64,000 nt of DNA from Acidobacteriota bacterium (GCA_018269055.1 JAFDVI010000059.1:1-64000); one strand, 5' to 3'; shown: positions 8,049 through 17,833, counted from the stretch's first letter. Numbers and translations are program-made. The notes: generated by a model from the sequence alone, not told the origin.

Positions 8049-9212
8049 ATGAGTAGTCTGCAACCAAACAAAGAACACAAATTTACGTTTGGGCTTTGGA
8101 CTGTGGGAAATCCCGGACGCGACCCTTTTGGCGAACCGACTCGCCAGCCAATTTCGCCTGTCACCATTGTTCACCGTCTGGCTGAACTCGGCGCTTATGG
8201 CGTCAATTTCCACGATAACGACCTGGTGCCAATTGACGCGACCGCAGCCGAGCGCGACAAGATTGTCAGCGATTTCAAAAAGGCGCTCAGCGACACAGGA
8301 ATGGTCGTACCGATGGCGACGACCAATTTGTTCGGCGATCCGGTTTTCAAAGACGGAGCTTTCACCTCAAATGACCCGCGAATTCGTCTGTACGCCATTC
8401 AGAAAACCATGCGCTCAATGGATTTAGGTGCGGAAGTCGGAGCCAAAATTTACGTCTTCTGGGGTGGACGCGAAGGCGCGGAAGTGGATGCCGCCAAAGA
8501 CGCGCGCGAAGGCATCAAATGGTTCCGCGAAGCGGTCAACTTTTTGTGCGAATACTCCATTTCGCAAGGTTACGGCTACAAATTCGCGATGGAAGCCAAG
8601 CCGAACGAACCGCGTGGCGACATTTACTTCCCCTCCACAGGCTCTTATCTTGGATTCATCAACACCCTGGATCACCCCGAAATGGTGGGCGTCAACCCGG
8701 AAGTCGGGCATGAGCACATGGCTGGATTGAATTTTTACCACGTCGTGGCTCAAGCCATCGAAGCCGGGAAACTGTTCCACATTGACTTGAACGATCAAAA
8801 GGGCTGCCGTTTTGATCAGGATTTGCGCTTTGGATCGGAATCGCTGAAAGGAATGTTTTTCCTGGTCAAGTTACTCGAAGAAGCTTATGACGGGCCGCGC
8901 CATTTCGATGCACACGCCTATCGCAGTGAAGACGAAGAAGGCGTTTGGGATTTTGCCGCGGGTTGCATGCGCACGTATTTGATCTTGAAAGAGAAAGCGC
9001 AGCAATTTAACGACGATCCGGATATTCAATCGCTGTTGGCGGAAATCAAATCCAGCGATCCAAATTTTGAACCCGTGCCGGTGAAATTTACGCCGGAGCG
9101 CGCCAAGCAAATCAAGGAAATGAATCTTGATCGCGTCGCTCTTTCGCGCAAGCGGCTGCCTTACGAAAAGCTGGATCAATTGGTCGTTGATTTATTACTC
9201 GGCATACGTTAA
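8049..9212 (+). CDS. xylA: Xylose isomerase
   Basis: A 387-residue class I (short, actinobacterial-type) xylose isomerase that interconverts D-xylose and D-xylulose in the cytoplasm with two divalent metals. Family signatures are present: VNFHDNDL with the catalytic His, FWGGREG, MEAKPNEPRGD with the metal-binding Glu and substrate Lys, GVNPEVGHEHMAGL, HIDLNDQ and FDAHAYR. The ATG has a GAAGGAGCAAGTA ribosome site. The next gene, an aldo/keto reductase, starts 61 bp downstream on the same strand, so pentose or related sugar metabolism may be shared. No xylulokinase is in the window. Confidence 0.96.
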   Translation: MSSLQPNKEHKFTFGLWTVGNPGRDPFGEPTRQPISPVTIVHRLAELGAYGVNFHDNDLVPIDATAAERDKIVSDFKKALSDTGMVVPMATTNLFGDPVFKDGAFTSNDPRIRLYAIQKTMRSMDLGAEVGAKIYVFWGGREGAEVDAAKDAREGIKWFREAVNFLCEYSISQGYGYKFAMEAKPNEPRGDIYFPSTGSYLGFINTLDHPEMVGVNPEVGHEHMAGLNFYHVVAQAIEAGKLFHIDLNDQKGCRFDQDLRFGSESLKGMFFLVKLLEEAYDGPRHFDAHAYRSEDEEGVWDFAAGCMRTYLILKEKAQQFNDDPDIQSLLAEIKSSDPNFEPVPVKFTPERAKQIKEMNLDRVALSRKRLPYEKLDQLVVDLLLGIR

Positions 9213-9273
9213 GCAACTCATTTGCTTCCAGCCAGAGGATGTTGAAATTGCATTCTCTGGCTCTCTTCCCCGA

Positions 9274-10254
9274 ATGCACTACAGAAAATTTAACCACACG
9301 GACTTTGCTTGTTCCGAAGTCGGCTTGGGTTGCTGGCAACTTGGAGGCAGCGATTGGGGCGACGTTTCGGATAAACAGGCATTTGCGATTTTGGCGAAAG
9401 CTATTGAATGCGGCGTCAATTTTTTCGATACGGCGGATGTGTATGGCGACGGGCGCAGTGAAATGCTGATCGGAGAGTTTCTCAGATCATCCAAAGCCGA
9501 TGTTTTCGTCGCAACGAAGCTTGGACGCCGCCAAATTTATCCGGACAATTACACAGAGACAACAATTCGTGCAGCAACTGAAGAATCCCTTCGCCGTTTG
9601 CAAATGGATGCGCTGGACTTGACACAACTTCACTGCATTCCAACTGAAGTAATGCGGCAAGGCGAGGTGTTCGACTGGCTGAGAAGGCTGAAAGCCGCAG
9701 GCAAAATCAAGAGTTTCGGAGCCAGCGTCGAGTCTGTTGAAGAAGCGCTTATCTGTTTGAAGCAAGAAGGGTTAAGCTCGATTCAAATCATCTTTAACAT
9801 CTTCCGGCAAAAACCGATTGCGGGGTTGTTTGAAGCGGCGAAGGCCAAATCCGTGGCATTGATCGTTCGGCTCCCCCTTGCCAGCGGCTTGCTTGGCGGC
9901 AAGCTGACTAAGCAAGCCAACTTTCCTGATAACGACCATCGCCGATACAACCGCGATGGTCAATTTTTCAACGTCGGCGAAACCTTCGCCGGACTGCCGT
10001 TTGAACTCGGAGTGGATTTAGCAAACGAACTTCGCCAATTCGTTCCCGAAGAAATGACGATGGCGGAATGGGCGATGCGCTGGATTTTGGATTTTGACGC
10101 GGTCACGGTCGTCATCCCGGGAGCCACAAAACTTCAACAAGTCACAGACAACGCATCTGCTTCCGAGTTGCCGCCGCTTGGCGAAGAACTGCATCGCCAA
10201 CTCCAGACGTTTTACCTGAAGAAAGTCGCGCAGCATCTTCGCGGGCCGTATTAG
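9274..10254 (+). CDS. Aldo/keto reductase
   Basis: A 326-residue NADP-dependent aldo/keto reductase. It shows FFDTADVYGDGRSE with the catalytic Asp and Tyr, VATKLGRR with the catalytic Lys and LTQLHC with the His. The C-terminal VIPGATKLQQVTDNASA is the NADP-phosphate loop typical of the family. The frame is open upstream into xylA, but the start at 9274 gives MHYRKFNHTDFACSEVGLGCWQ, the usual family N-terminus. It follows xylA by 61 bp and precedes a transporter by 37 bp, so the three may form a sugar-related operon. The substrate is not known. Confidence 0.92.
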   Translation: MHYRKFNHTDFACSEVGLGCWQLGGSDWGDVSDKQAFAILAKAIECGVNFFDTADVYGDGRSEMLIGEFLRSSKADVFVATKLGRRQIYPDNYTETTIRAATEESLRRLQMDALDLTQLHCIPTEVMRQGEVFDWLRRLKAAGKIKSFGASVESVEEALICLKQEGLSSIQIIFNIFRQKPIAGLFEAAKAKSVALIVRLPLASGLLGGKLTKQANFPDNDHRRYNRDGQFFNVGETFAGLPFELGVDLANELRQFVPEEMTMAEWAMRWILDFDAVTVVIPGATKLQQVTDNASASELPPLGEELHRQLQTFYLKKVAQHLRGPY

Positions 10255-10291
10255 CCGCGTTGACCATCAACCTCCATCATCCGGACACCTT

Positions 10292-11599
10292 ATGACCCTT
10301 ACTCCGTCGCCTCAACCGCCCGTCACCAAAAAAGAGATCTTCGGCTGGTGCATGTACGATGTTGCCGATTCGGCATTCACCACGGTGATCGTCACGGCGC
10401 TTTATGCGCTTTACTTCGGCACAGTTGTTGTCGGCGACACTAATCAGGCCGATTATCTTTGGGGCTGGGGTGCTTCGATTTCGGAGATGATTGTTGCCGT
10501 CGTTGCGCCAATTCTTGGCGCAATCGCAGACTTTTCCGGCAGTCGCAAAAAGTTTTTGGGCGTTTGCGCCGTGACAATCATTTTTTTCACCGCTTCTCTC
10601 TATTTTGTCGGGCCGGGGATGGTGACGTCAGGGCTGACGCTTTACATCATCGCCAACGTTGGGTTCGCGGGCGGCGGAGTTTTCATTGACAGTTTTCTGC
10701 CCGGCATTTCGACGGAACAAAATGCTGGCAAGCTTTCCGGCATCAAATGGGCGATGGGATATGCCAGCGGTTTGCTTTGCTTGCTGCTGTGTTTCCCGCT
10801 GGCCAAATACATCAAACCCAATCCGACACCTTTCGAGCTTTCGCGCGCGCGACTGATTCCCGTTGTCGTCGCAGTTTACTACGCTGTCGCGGTGATTTTT
10901 CCGTTGATCTTCTTGCGCGAACGAAGCGCCAAGCAGGCGTTGCCGAAAGGCGAAACTTACCTGACCATTGGCTTTCATCAACTCAGAAAAACTCTCAAAC
11001 ATATTCGCCGGTATCAGGATTTGGTTCGATTGTTGATCGCGTTCCTGGTTTATAACGACGGGGTGGTGACGGTCATTTATTTTGCAGCGCGATACGCCAA
11101 AGAAACCGTCGGCTTTACCCCCAGCGAAGTGGTTATCCTTTTGATTTTGAACAACATTGTTGCCGCAGCCGGAGCTTTCAGTTTTGGCTTTATTGCCGAT
11201 TGGATTGGCCAGAAAAAAACCATTTACATCACTCTCGTAATCTGGATCGCCGCTGTTACGGTGGCATATTTTTCAACCACCCGGATGATGTTTTACGTGG
11301 CCTCGGCGCTGGTCGGAATCGGCCTGGGTTCTTGCCAATCTGTCACGCGCAGCCTATTGGCGCTCTTTACGCCCAAAGAAAACGCATCGGAGTTTTTCGG
11401 ATTTCTGGGCATTGCGGGCAAAGCCCTGGCCTTTTTAGGTCCGATTATTTTCGGATCGGTGTCGAAAGCGACCGGCAGCCAGCGCCCCGCAATTCTTTCC
11501 ATCGGTGCATTTTTTATCATCGGAGCAATCCTGCTTTCGTTCGTCAATGAACGACGTGGCAAAGCTGCTGCGCTCATCCCGGTTGAAGCTGAGGGCTAA
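10292..11599 (+). CDS. MFS transporter, UMF1 (Atg22-like) family
   Basis: A 435-residue inner-membrane carrier with about 12 hydrophobic segments. The N-terminal WCMYDVADSAFTTVIVTALYA matches the UMF1 signature (W-x-x-Y-D-x-A-x-S-A-F). A charged central loop (around residues 215-245) separates two six-helix halves. UMF1 proteins are thought to export or import small metabolites, but no substrate is firmly known. It sits behind the xylA and aldo/keto reductase genes, which suggests a related sugar or sugar-acid; this is context only. There is no clear ribosome site before the ATG. Confidence 0.9.
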   Translation: MTLTPSPQPPVTKKEIFGWCMYDVADSAFTTVIVTALYALYFGTVVVGDTNQADYLWGWGASISEMIVAVVAPILGAIADFSGSRKKFLGVCAVTIIFFTASLYFVGPGMVTSGLTLYIIANVGFAGGGVFIDSFLPGISTEQNAGKLSGIKWAMGYASGLLCLLLCFPLAKYIKPNPTPFELSRARLIPVVVAVYYAVAVIFPLIFLRERSAKQALPKGETYLTIGFHQLRKTLKHIRRYQDLVRLLIAFLVYNDGVVTVIYFAARYAKETVGFTPSEVVILLILNNIVAAAGAFSFGFIADWIGQKKTIYITLVIWIAAVTVAYFSTTRMMFYVASALVGIGLGSCQSVTRSLLALFTPKENASEFFGFLGIAGKALAFLGPIIFGSVSKATGSQRPAILSIGAFFIIGAILLSFVNERRGKAAALIPVEAEG

Positions 11600-11647
11600 A
11601 ATCGGCTAGATTCCCCCTAGAGTCAAAATCAACTACAGTTTGCTTTT

Positions 11648-14581
11648 ATGCCGATTGCCGAAGGAACCCGCCTTGATCGCTACCAAATTCTCTCCCCAAT
11701 AGGAACGGGGGGTATGGGTGAGGTCTATCTGGCGCAAGACACCCGGCTGGGTCGCAAGGTTGCCATCAAACTCCTGCCTTCGCAATTTTCACAAGACAAA
11801 GAACGGTTGCGCCGCTTCGAGCAGGAAGCCTTTGCTGCCTCGGCATTGAATCATCCGAACATCATCACCATTTACGAAGTCGGTCAGGCAAATACCGAAG
11901 CCGGGAATTGCCTTTTTATCGTCACTGAATTTATCGAAGGGCAGACCTTACGACGAAAAATGGCTGGCGGAAAGATCCCCGTCAACGATGTTCTGGAAAT
12001 TGCTTCGCAGATTGCCAGCGCGCTTTCCGCCGCGCATAACGCCGGAATCATTCACCGCGACCTGAAACCGGAAAACCTGATGATCCGCCCGGATGGGTAC
12101 GTCAAGATGCTGGATTTCGGATTGGCAAAATTGACCGAATCATTCAGCCCCGACCTGACCGGAGGCATGTTTGACACCCGGATTGATTCCAGCGAATTCA
12201 GAAACTATCCCGAATATGCCACTTCGGTCGGAGACACGACCTCTATGTCAGCGTCTGCCGAAGAACAACATACCGCAGAGCCTCCCGCCACTTCGCTGAA
12301 ACAAACCGTTCCCGGCGTGGTGATGGGTACGGCTCAGTATATGTCGCCGGAACAGGCTCGCGGCCAGCGTGTAGATTGGCGAACCGATCTGTTCAGCTTT
12401 GGAATTGTGCTGTATGAAATGTTGGCTGGCCGTGCGCCCTTTGTGGGCACCTCGCCCAAAGAAATCGTTGCGGCAATTTTGCATAACGAACCGATGCCGC
12501 TGTCAAACTATTTGCCGGAAATCCCCGAATCGCTGGAATGGATCATCTCCAAAGCTCTGGTCAAAGATCGTGAGGAGCGCTACCAAACGGCGCGCGAAAT
12601 GCTGAATGATTTCAAACGACTTCAGCGCCGACTGGATGTTGAACGAGAACTTTCACGTTCCTTCATAGCACCTGTCGAAGAAATTCCCGGTACAACCACT
12701 GAAAAGAACCGCATTCGTCCCGATAGCGACAAATTCAGCGGAAACACAACGCAAGAATTGAATCTGGCGACCGGCGTCATCAAACAATCCAGCGGCCTGT
12801 TTGCCCACCTGTCCGGCAAAGGCCCAAAAAACAGGTTTGTCAATCCTCTGTTCATCGCCCTGGCATTGACGACTTTGCTGGCCGTTACTTTCAGCATTTA
12901 TACCTACCTGAGTTCACGCAAAACAGTTCGCACGCCGTTTCAAACCATGCAAGTGCGACGGTTCACGGCGACCGGCAAAGCTTCTCGTGCGGCTATTTCT
13001 CCGGATGGCAAATATGTCGTCCACGTTTTGATTGATGCGGGCAAACAAAGCCTGTTGATTCGACAAGTCACGGATTCAAACAACGTCGAGATCGTTCCCC
13101 CGTCCGATTTGCTGTATCGAGGTTTGACGTTTTCGCGCAACGGAACCAGCGTTTATTTTGTCGCACAGGAACGAACCGATCCAATTCAATCGCTTTATCA
13201 GGTTCCAGTGCTGGGGGGAACGCCCAAAAAAGTCCTGCGCGATATTGATTCGCCTGTGGCCATTTCGCCGGACGGAAAACAGTTAGCGTTCATTCGCCGG
13301 CTGCGCGGCAAAGGCGAAGATCAATTGATGCTGGCCAATGCCGATGGCAGCAACATTCGAACCTTGTCTTCGCGCAAAGGCGCTGACTTTTACAATATCG
13401 CGGGCCTGGATTGGTCGCCCGATGGAAAATTGATCGCTTGCCCTGCTGGGTCGAATTCCGGCGTGCGGCACATGTTTGTCGCCGAAATCAATGTCGCCAC
13501 CGGGCAGGAAAAGCCGCTTTCTCCAACCAAATGGGCAAACGTCGGTCGAGTTTCATGGGTGCATGACGGCAAGGGGTTGGTAATCGGCGCAATGGAGCAA
13601 GGGTCTTCATTGACACAAATCTGGTTTGTGCCCTATCCCGGCGGCCAGATTCAGCGAATCACTAACGATTTGAACGATTATCGAGACATGCTTCTGACTG
13701 ACGATTCGCGCTCGCTGGTTGCCGTCCAAACCGAAGCGCAGGTCAATGTCTGGCTAACGGCGATCAGCGATCCGCAGCATTCCAGACAACTCACCGAAGG
13801 CATCGGCCAGCGCAGCGGCGAACGCGGATTGACCTGGATGCCGAATGGAAATCTGGTGTACATCTCCCGCGCCAGCGGCAGTGCCGATATTTGGCTGATG
13901 GATCAGGAAGGCAAATCGCAACAACAATTGACGACGGCGGAAACGCGCGCGGAGATTTACCCGGAAGTGACGCTCGATGGTCGCTATATCGTGTTCGTTT
14001 CCACGCGTACTGGAAATTCGCATCTCTATCGGTTGGATTTATCTACAGGCGATCAAGTCCAACTGACCTTTGGCGTCAGCGAAGAGTTTCCAGCCATTTC
14101 CGCCGACGGGAAATGGGTGATTTACAATTCCACCGCTTCCAGCAAATTCACGCTGTGGCGGGTTTCGATTGATGGCGGCCCCCCTGTGCAATTGAACGAT
14201 CAGCTTACGCAATGGCCAACGGTTTCTACGGATGGTCAGCGCATTGCCTGTTGGTACCGGGCTGAGCCGAGCGCGCCCTGGAAAGTCGCGCTGATTCCGA
14301 TCACGGGCGGGCAGCCGGAAACCATCATAGATCTGCCGAATGCGGATATGGCTTTTCCGGTACGCTGGACGCCTGATGGCAAAGGAATCAGTTTCGTTTC
14401 CACACGCAATGGAATTTCCAACATCTGGTTGCATTTCTTTGAAGGCGGCGAGCCAAAGCAGTTGACTCAATTCACCTCCGACCAAATCTTCTGGTTCGAT
14501 TGGTCGCGCGATGGCAAACAACTCGCCACTTCGCGCGGCAGAGTCGCGAACGACGTTGTCCTCATCAGCGATCTGAAATAA
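11648..14581 (+). CDS. Ser/Thr protein kinase with TolB/PD40 propeller
   Basis: A 977-residue membrane kinase. The N-terminal cytoplasmic kinase domain (about 10-330) has the glycine loop GTGGMGEVYLAQD, VAIK lysine, HRDLKPENLM, DFGLAKL and GTAQYMSPEQARG, so it should be active. A single helix (FVNPLFIALALTTLLAVTFSIY) lies near residues 398-420. The C-terminal 550 residues are PD40-like blades with repeated SPDGK motifs (AISPDGKYVV, LDWSPDGKLIA, RWTPDGKGISF, DWSRDGKQLA), likely periplasmic. This layout is very common in Acidobacteriota. An SDR gene starts 20 bp downstream. The kinase substrate is unknown. Confidence 0.94.
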   Translation: MPIAEGTRLDRYQILSPIGTGGMGEVYLAQDTRLGRKVAIKLLPSQFSQDKERLRRFEQEAFAASALNHPNIITIYEVGQANTEAGNCLFIVTEFIEGQTLRRKMAGGKIPVNDVLEIASQIASALSAAHNAGIIHRDLKPENLMIRPDGYVKMLDFGLAKLTESFSPDLTGGMFDTRIDSSEFRNYPEYATSVGDTTSMSASAEEQHTAEPPATSLKQTVPGVVMGTAQYMSPEQARGQRVDWRTDLFSFGIVLYEMLAGRAPFVGTSPKEIVAAILHNEPMPLSNYLPEIPESLEWIISKALVKDREERYQTAREMLNDFKRLQRRLDVERELSRSFIAPVEEIPGTTTEKNRIRPDSDKFSGNTTQELNLATGVIKQSSGLFAHLSGKGPKNRFVNPLFIALALTTLLAVTFSIYTYLSSRKTVRTPFQTMQVRRFTATGKASRAAISPDGKYVVHVLIDAGKQSLLIRQVTDSNNVEIVPPSDLLYRGLTFSRNGTSVYFVAQERTDPIQSLYQVPVLGGTPKKVLRDIDSPVAISPDGKQLAFIRRLRGKGEDQLMLANADGSNIRTLSSRKGADFYNIAGLDWSPDGKLIACPAGSNSGVRHMFVAEINVATGQEKPLSPTKWANVGRVSWVHDGKGLVIGAMEQGSSLTQIWFVPYPGGQIQRITNDLNDYRDMLLTDDSRSLVAVQTEAQVNVWLTAISDPQHSRQLTEGIGQRSGERGLTWMPNGNLVYISRASGSADIWLMDQEGKSQQQLTTAETRAEIYPEVTLDGRYIVFVSTRTGNSHLYRLDLSTGDQVQLTFGVSEEFPAISADGKWVIYNSTASSKFTLWRVSIDGGPPVQLNDQLTQWPTVSTDGQRIACWYRAEPSAPWKVALIPITGGQPETIIDLPNADMAFPVRWTPDGKGISFVSTRNGISNIWLHFFEGGEPKQLTQFTSDQIFWFDWSRDGKQLATSRGRVANDVVLISDLK

Positions 14582-14601
14582 GTCTGAAACGCAATCCGAT
14601 C

Positions 14602-15393
14602 ATGAACGTTTATTCTGACCTGACAGCTCTCATCACAGGCGGTGCCAGCGGTATCGGATTGGCCACGGCCCGGCTATTGCGTCAGCGCGGCGCTCGCGTG
14701 GCTATCGCTGATGTTCAAGCTTCCTCTGGCTCTGAAACGCTGGTTTCGCTTGATGACAAATTCCAACGAGCCATTTTCATTCAAGCCAATCTGGCCATTC
14801 CCGAAGAAGCCGACCGCATTGTCGCGGAAACTGTTGCCGCGTTCGGCCAGCTCAATGCCGTCGTCAACAGCGCAGGCATTCAGCGATACGGTAACGCCGA
14901 GCAGACTTCGTTGGAATTGTGGCAGGAAGTGATGGCCGTAAACCTGACCGCATCCTTTCTGGTTTCGCGCGCGGCAATTCCCTTCCTGCGGCAAACCGGC
15001 GGAGGTTCCATTGTCAATGTCGGTTCCGTGCAATCACACGTTTCTCAGCGCGGCGCGACGGCCTATGTCACCAGCAAACATGCCTTGCTGGGACTGACAC
15101 GCTCGATGGCGGTGGATTACGCCCACGAACGAATCCGCGTGAATTGTGTTTGTCCGGGAACCGTGGACACGCCGATGTTTCGTTGGACAATGTCGCTCGA
15201 TCCCAATCCCAATTCCGTTCTCCAAGCCTGCGAAGCGATGCATCCGCTCGCCCGTATTGCCAAACCGTCGGAAGTCGCCGAAGTCATTGCCTTCCTATTG
15301 ACCAATGCAGCGTCATTCGTCACTGGAACTGCGATTGATGTTGACGGTGGGGTGCTGGCGCTGGTTGGCGGCGCGCCCAAAACCGATTCTTGA
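14602..15393 (+). CDS. Short-chain dehydrogenase/reductase
   Basis: A 263-residue classical SDR using NAD(P). It has the TGGASGIG cofactor loop, NSAG, the active-site Ser and YVTSKHA (Y-x-x-x-K), and CPGTVDTPM. Closest relatives are sugar or 3-oxoacyl reductases, but the substrate cannot be told. The frame is open upstream into the kinase gene, and the ATG at 14602 gives the usual start just before the first beta strand. It lies 20 bp after the kinase gene and probably shares its transcript. A hairpin follows at 15420. Confidence 0.92.
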   Translation: MNVYSDLTALITGGASGIGLATARLLRQRGARVAIADVQASSGSETLVSLDDKFQRAIFIQANLAIPEEADRIVAETVAAFGQLNAVVNSAGIQRYGNAEQTSLELWQEVMAVNLTASFLVSRAAIPFLRQTGGGSIVNVGSVQSHVSQRGATAYVTSKHALLGLTRSMAVDYAHERIRVNCVCPGTVDTPMFRWTMSLDPNPNSVLQACEAMHPLARIAKPSEVAEVIAFLLTNAASFVTGTAIDVDGGVLALVGGAPKTDS

Positions 15394-15419
15394 CACTGCA
15401 GCGGCTCTCCAAAAGCCAC

Positions 15420-15455
15420 AAGCCTGCTGATGTCGCGCGACAGAGCAGCAGGCTT
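15420..15455. terminator. Hairpin between convergent genes
   Basis: A perfect 10-bp stem (AAGCCTGCTG at 15420-15429, CAGCAGGCTT at 15446-15455) encloses a second palindrome (TGTCGCGCGACA). It lies between the SDR gene and the convergent redoxin gene and probably ends both transcripts. There is no good T run. Confidence 0.5.
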
Positions 15456-15480
15456 GGTCGGGTTCAAGTTGCCTCTCTTC

Positions 15481-16044
15481 CTACATCTTCTTTTTCGTCA
15501 ATGCCTCAAGCAATTCCGAAGCAGTGGCTCGCCCGCCATGGGTTTTGCTGATTTTTGCGAAGAAGACAATGCCCTTTTGATCAATCAGAAAAGTGGAAGG
15601 GTAAGCAGTTTCTTTGGGCGTATCCCAACGCAATCCGTACAGGTTCGTAAATTCATATCCCGGATCCAGCAACAGCTCGAAATTGTCTGGCAATTTCTTA
15701 TCTGCCAAAAACTCTGTCGCGCGGTCGCCCAGATTGTCTGCCGGCCCAGGATAAACCAACACAATGCGCGCTCCTGCGTTCGCAAAATCCTGAGATTGTT
15801 TCAAATAGTTATGCACTTGTTGATTGCAAAGCGGACACTGATATCCGGGAAAGCCGCGCAACACGACCAGCACAATTGGCGATTTCGCCGTGAGTTCGGA
15901 TAGCTGGGCCCGCTTTCCTTGAATTGTTGACAGGGTAAAATCCGGCGCTTTATCGCCGACCGCAGGCGGGTTGGATACAGCCCCTGAATTGGCCGCAAAA
16001 GCCATGAAAAAAGGTAACAGCAGCGATAGAAGTAAACTTTGCAA
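15481..16044 (-). CDS. Exported redoxin (AhpC/TSA-type)
   Basis: A thioredoxin-fold peroxiredoxin or thiol oxidoreductase. The AhpC/TSA-like core shows VGDKAPDFTLSTIQGK, then RGFPGYQCPLCNQQ with a redox CPLC pair, then YPSTFLIDQKGIVFF. The frame is open to an ATG at 16125 without a ribosome site. A TTG at 16044 is preceded by AAGGAG and puts a hydrophobic signal peptide (LLLSLLLPFFMAFAA) right at the N-terminus, so I prefer this 187-residue form. It probably acts in the periplasm. It stands alone, convergent with the SDR gene. Confidence 0.85.
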   Translation of the reverse strand: MQSLLLSLLLPFFMAFAANSGAVSNPPAVGDKAPDFTLSTIQGKRAQLSELTAKSPIVLVVLRGFPGYQCPLCNQQVHNYLKQSQDFANAGARIVLVYPGPADNLGDRATEFLADKKLPDNFELLLDPGYEFTNLYGLRWDTPKETAYPSTFLIDQKGIVFFAKISKTHGGRATASELLEALTKKKM

Positions 16045-16262
16045 AACGTTGAGCTCCTTTGTTGATGAAAATGTATTGACTCCAGGCGTAGCAGAAAAAC
16101 TATGCCGTGTTTGCAGATGACTCACTGATAAATCTCACAAAGCACCAGCCATATTCCCCACCTTGGCAGTTTTCTTGCGCTCTTTAATCTTCTATGAGTT
16201 ATTTTGACTTGCTGGTTGCCCCTCTTCCTCGACCGGATGTATTCTGAGTTCGGAGGTAGTTT

Positions 16263-16541
16263 ATGAGTGTTCAAATGACCACTATCGAAGTTGACCAATC
16301 AACAGCAGCAATTCTTCAAAGCTTGAAGGAAGAGGCTGAAGCACAGGGAAAAACGCTCGCCGCGCTGCTTTCGCTCCTTCTTCCTACAAATGGCAAACAC
16401 GAAGAGCGACCGTTTCACGAAACCGCGACAGCCGAAGAATGGATCAGAGAGTTGAATGCCTGGGCAGCCAGTCATGATCCCAAGACGCCCGTCATTCTTG
16501 ACGACAGCCGGAAAGCGATCTATGGAGATGACGGACGATAA
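16263..16541 (+). CDS. Putative antitoxin of a VapBC-type pair
   Basis: A 92-residue protein whose first ~40 residues (TTIEVDQSTAAILQSLKEEA) have the strand-helix pattern of a small DNA-binding antitoxin, followed by a charged, loosely ordered tail that could wrap the toxin. GGAGG lies just before the start. Its stop overlaps the start of the PIN-domain gene in the four bases ATAA/TAATG, as is usual in toxin-antitoxin operons. The assignment rests mainly on this context. The usual size of such antitoxins is 70-95 residues. Confidence 0.75.
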   Translation: MSVQMTTIEVDQSTAAILQSLKEEAEAQGKTLAALLSLLLPTNGKHEERPFHETATAEEWIRELNAWAASHDPKTPVILDDSRKAIYGDDGR

Positions 16542-16987
16542 TGCTCTATCTGGCGGACACCAACATTATTCTGCGATTGGCCGAACCCAGTCACCCAATG
16601 CATGCCGATACACTGGCTGGGCTTGCGGTGTTGAGATCAAAAGGCGACATTGGCTGCATCATCCCGCAAAACATCATCGAGTTTTGGAACGTTGCTACTC
16701 GTCCAGCCAAATACAATGGACTTGGATTTTCACAGCTACAAACCCAAGCGGAAGTCCAAAAGGTCGAAAGCCTTTTCCAAATAGTTTTTGATGCCCCCGG
16801 AATTTATGCTGAGTGGAAACGGTTGGTGATTGCTCACGCAGTCGAAGGCAAGGAAGTTCACGACGCCCGAATCGTTGCGGCAATGCATGTTCATAAAATC
16901 AGCCAGCTTTCGACCTTCAACACAGATGACTTTAAGCGCTTTACTAATATCACTGCTGTAAGTCCGGTGGAACTCCAAAGGAATTGA
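16541..16987 (+). CDS. PIN-domain toxin, VapC-like ribonuclease
   Basis: A 148-residue PIN-domain protein, presumed RNase toxin that cuts tRNA or rRNA when released from its antitoxin. Acidic metal-binding residues are in the expected places: LADTN near the start, NIIEFWN (Glu), VHDARIVAAM (Asp) and FNTDDF (Asp). All four are intact, so the nuclease should be functional. It overlaps the antitoxin gene by one base. A broken reverse transcriptase gene begins only 3 bp downstream, which suggests a former defence-type cluster. Confidence 0.87.
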   Translation: MLYLADTNIILRLAEPSHPMHADTLAGLAVLRSKGDIGCIIPQNIIEFWNVATRPAKYNGLGFSQLQTQAEVQKVESLFQIVFDAPGIYAEWKRLVIAHAVEGKEVHDARIVAAMHVHKISQLSTFNTDDFKRFTNITAVSPVELQRN

Positions 16988-16990
16988 TGA

Positions 16991-17505
16991 ATGTCATTGC
17001 ATGATTTACTTGCCAGAGGTTATTTCCCAAAAGAACTGCCAAATCCATTCGTGACTGAGCCTTTGCTAGGTTGATGACAGCGCATACAACTATTTTGCCC
17101 GGCGATTTCTGCAAAGCCACACCATCTTCAGCTAGCAAACCTCCCAAACTACAATCTTCCAAATCTTGTCGTTACTCTCATGCACGAGCAGGAAGGCTCC
17201 GCCGACATCTGGCTATTCCCAACCCAATACACTTCTTTTTGCTCTCCGCCGAGATCATACAAAACTGGGATACATTGACGCCGTTTCTAAATGGCAGCAG
17301 ATTCTCTGCTACAGCGCCAGTGTTTTCGCCAAGCGGACGTGCATTACAAGGCAAGCACCCTCAGAATCGGCCGCCACTTGCACGGCAAACCAGGCTTAAT
17401 AATCGCTATGTTCTTCAGACTGATATTGCGCGTTTTTACCCCTCAATTTATACACATTCACTTCCATGGGCTGGCTTCGAGGCACTGGACAAAAAGACTT
17501 TGTGA
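16991..17505 (+). pseudogene. Broken reverse transcriptase gene (5' part)
   Basis: The start, 3 bp after vapC, reads MSLHDLLARGYFPKELPNPF, then hits TGA at 17072. One base appears lost near 17063: restoring it gives PFARLMTA and joins the next frame, which runs to 17505 with CRYSHARAGRLRRHLAIPNP, then YVLQTDIARFYPSIYTHSLPWA. The last is the RT motif A of the Abi/UG-type defence reverse transcriptases, with its first catalytic Asp. After LPWA the similarity ends, and the YxDD motif and the rest are missing. So the gene is frameshifted and truncated to about a third. The family call is from memory of such proteins. Confidence 0.7.
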
Positions 17506-17689
17506 CAGGCGACAAAAATTTTGGGTTCTTAAAGGCAAACGGAGTTTATTTTTATGATGAGCGAGGTACCGCGTCAGGACTCCCGACCAAAAAGGGAAAC
17601 CGATTGAGCAAGTGCTGATCCCAAATACTCCAGCGGCTGCCTTAACGCCTCCTGAGGACTTTGATGATTATGGATTGACTCCTTTATAG
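17499..17689 (+). pseudogene. Unidentified 3' gene fragment
   Basis: Downstream of the RT break, one frame reads FVTGDKNFGFLKANGVYFYD and on to LPTKKGN, and after an apparent one-base loss near 17602 continues in another frame as IEQVLIPNTPAAALTPPEDF to a TAG at 17689. It reads like the end of a protein, fused by deletion to the RT remnant. I do not recognise the family. The rest of the gap to 17833 holds only the leader of the inositol-phosphate synthase gene. Confidence 0.4.
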
Positions 17690-17833
17690 ATTGGCCCGTT
17701 TTCCACCTGACTCCCCATAGCAATTCCGCGACAAGAATTCGCAAGATCGCGCAAGATTCAGCCTGCCCCTTCGACTACTCTCCGCAATGATTCTAGCCAT
17801 ACGTTATCAACCATAAACAAGGAGAGTGTAGTT

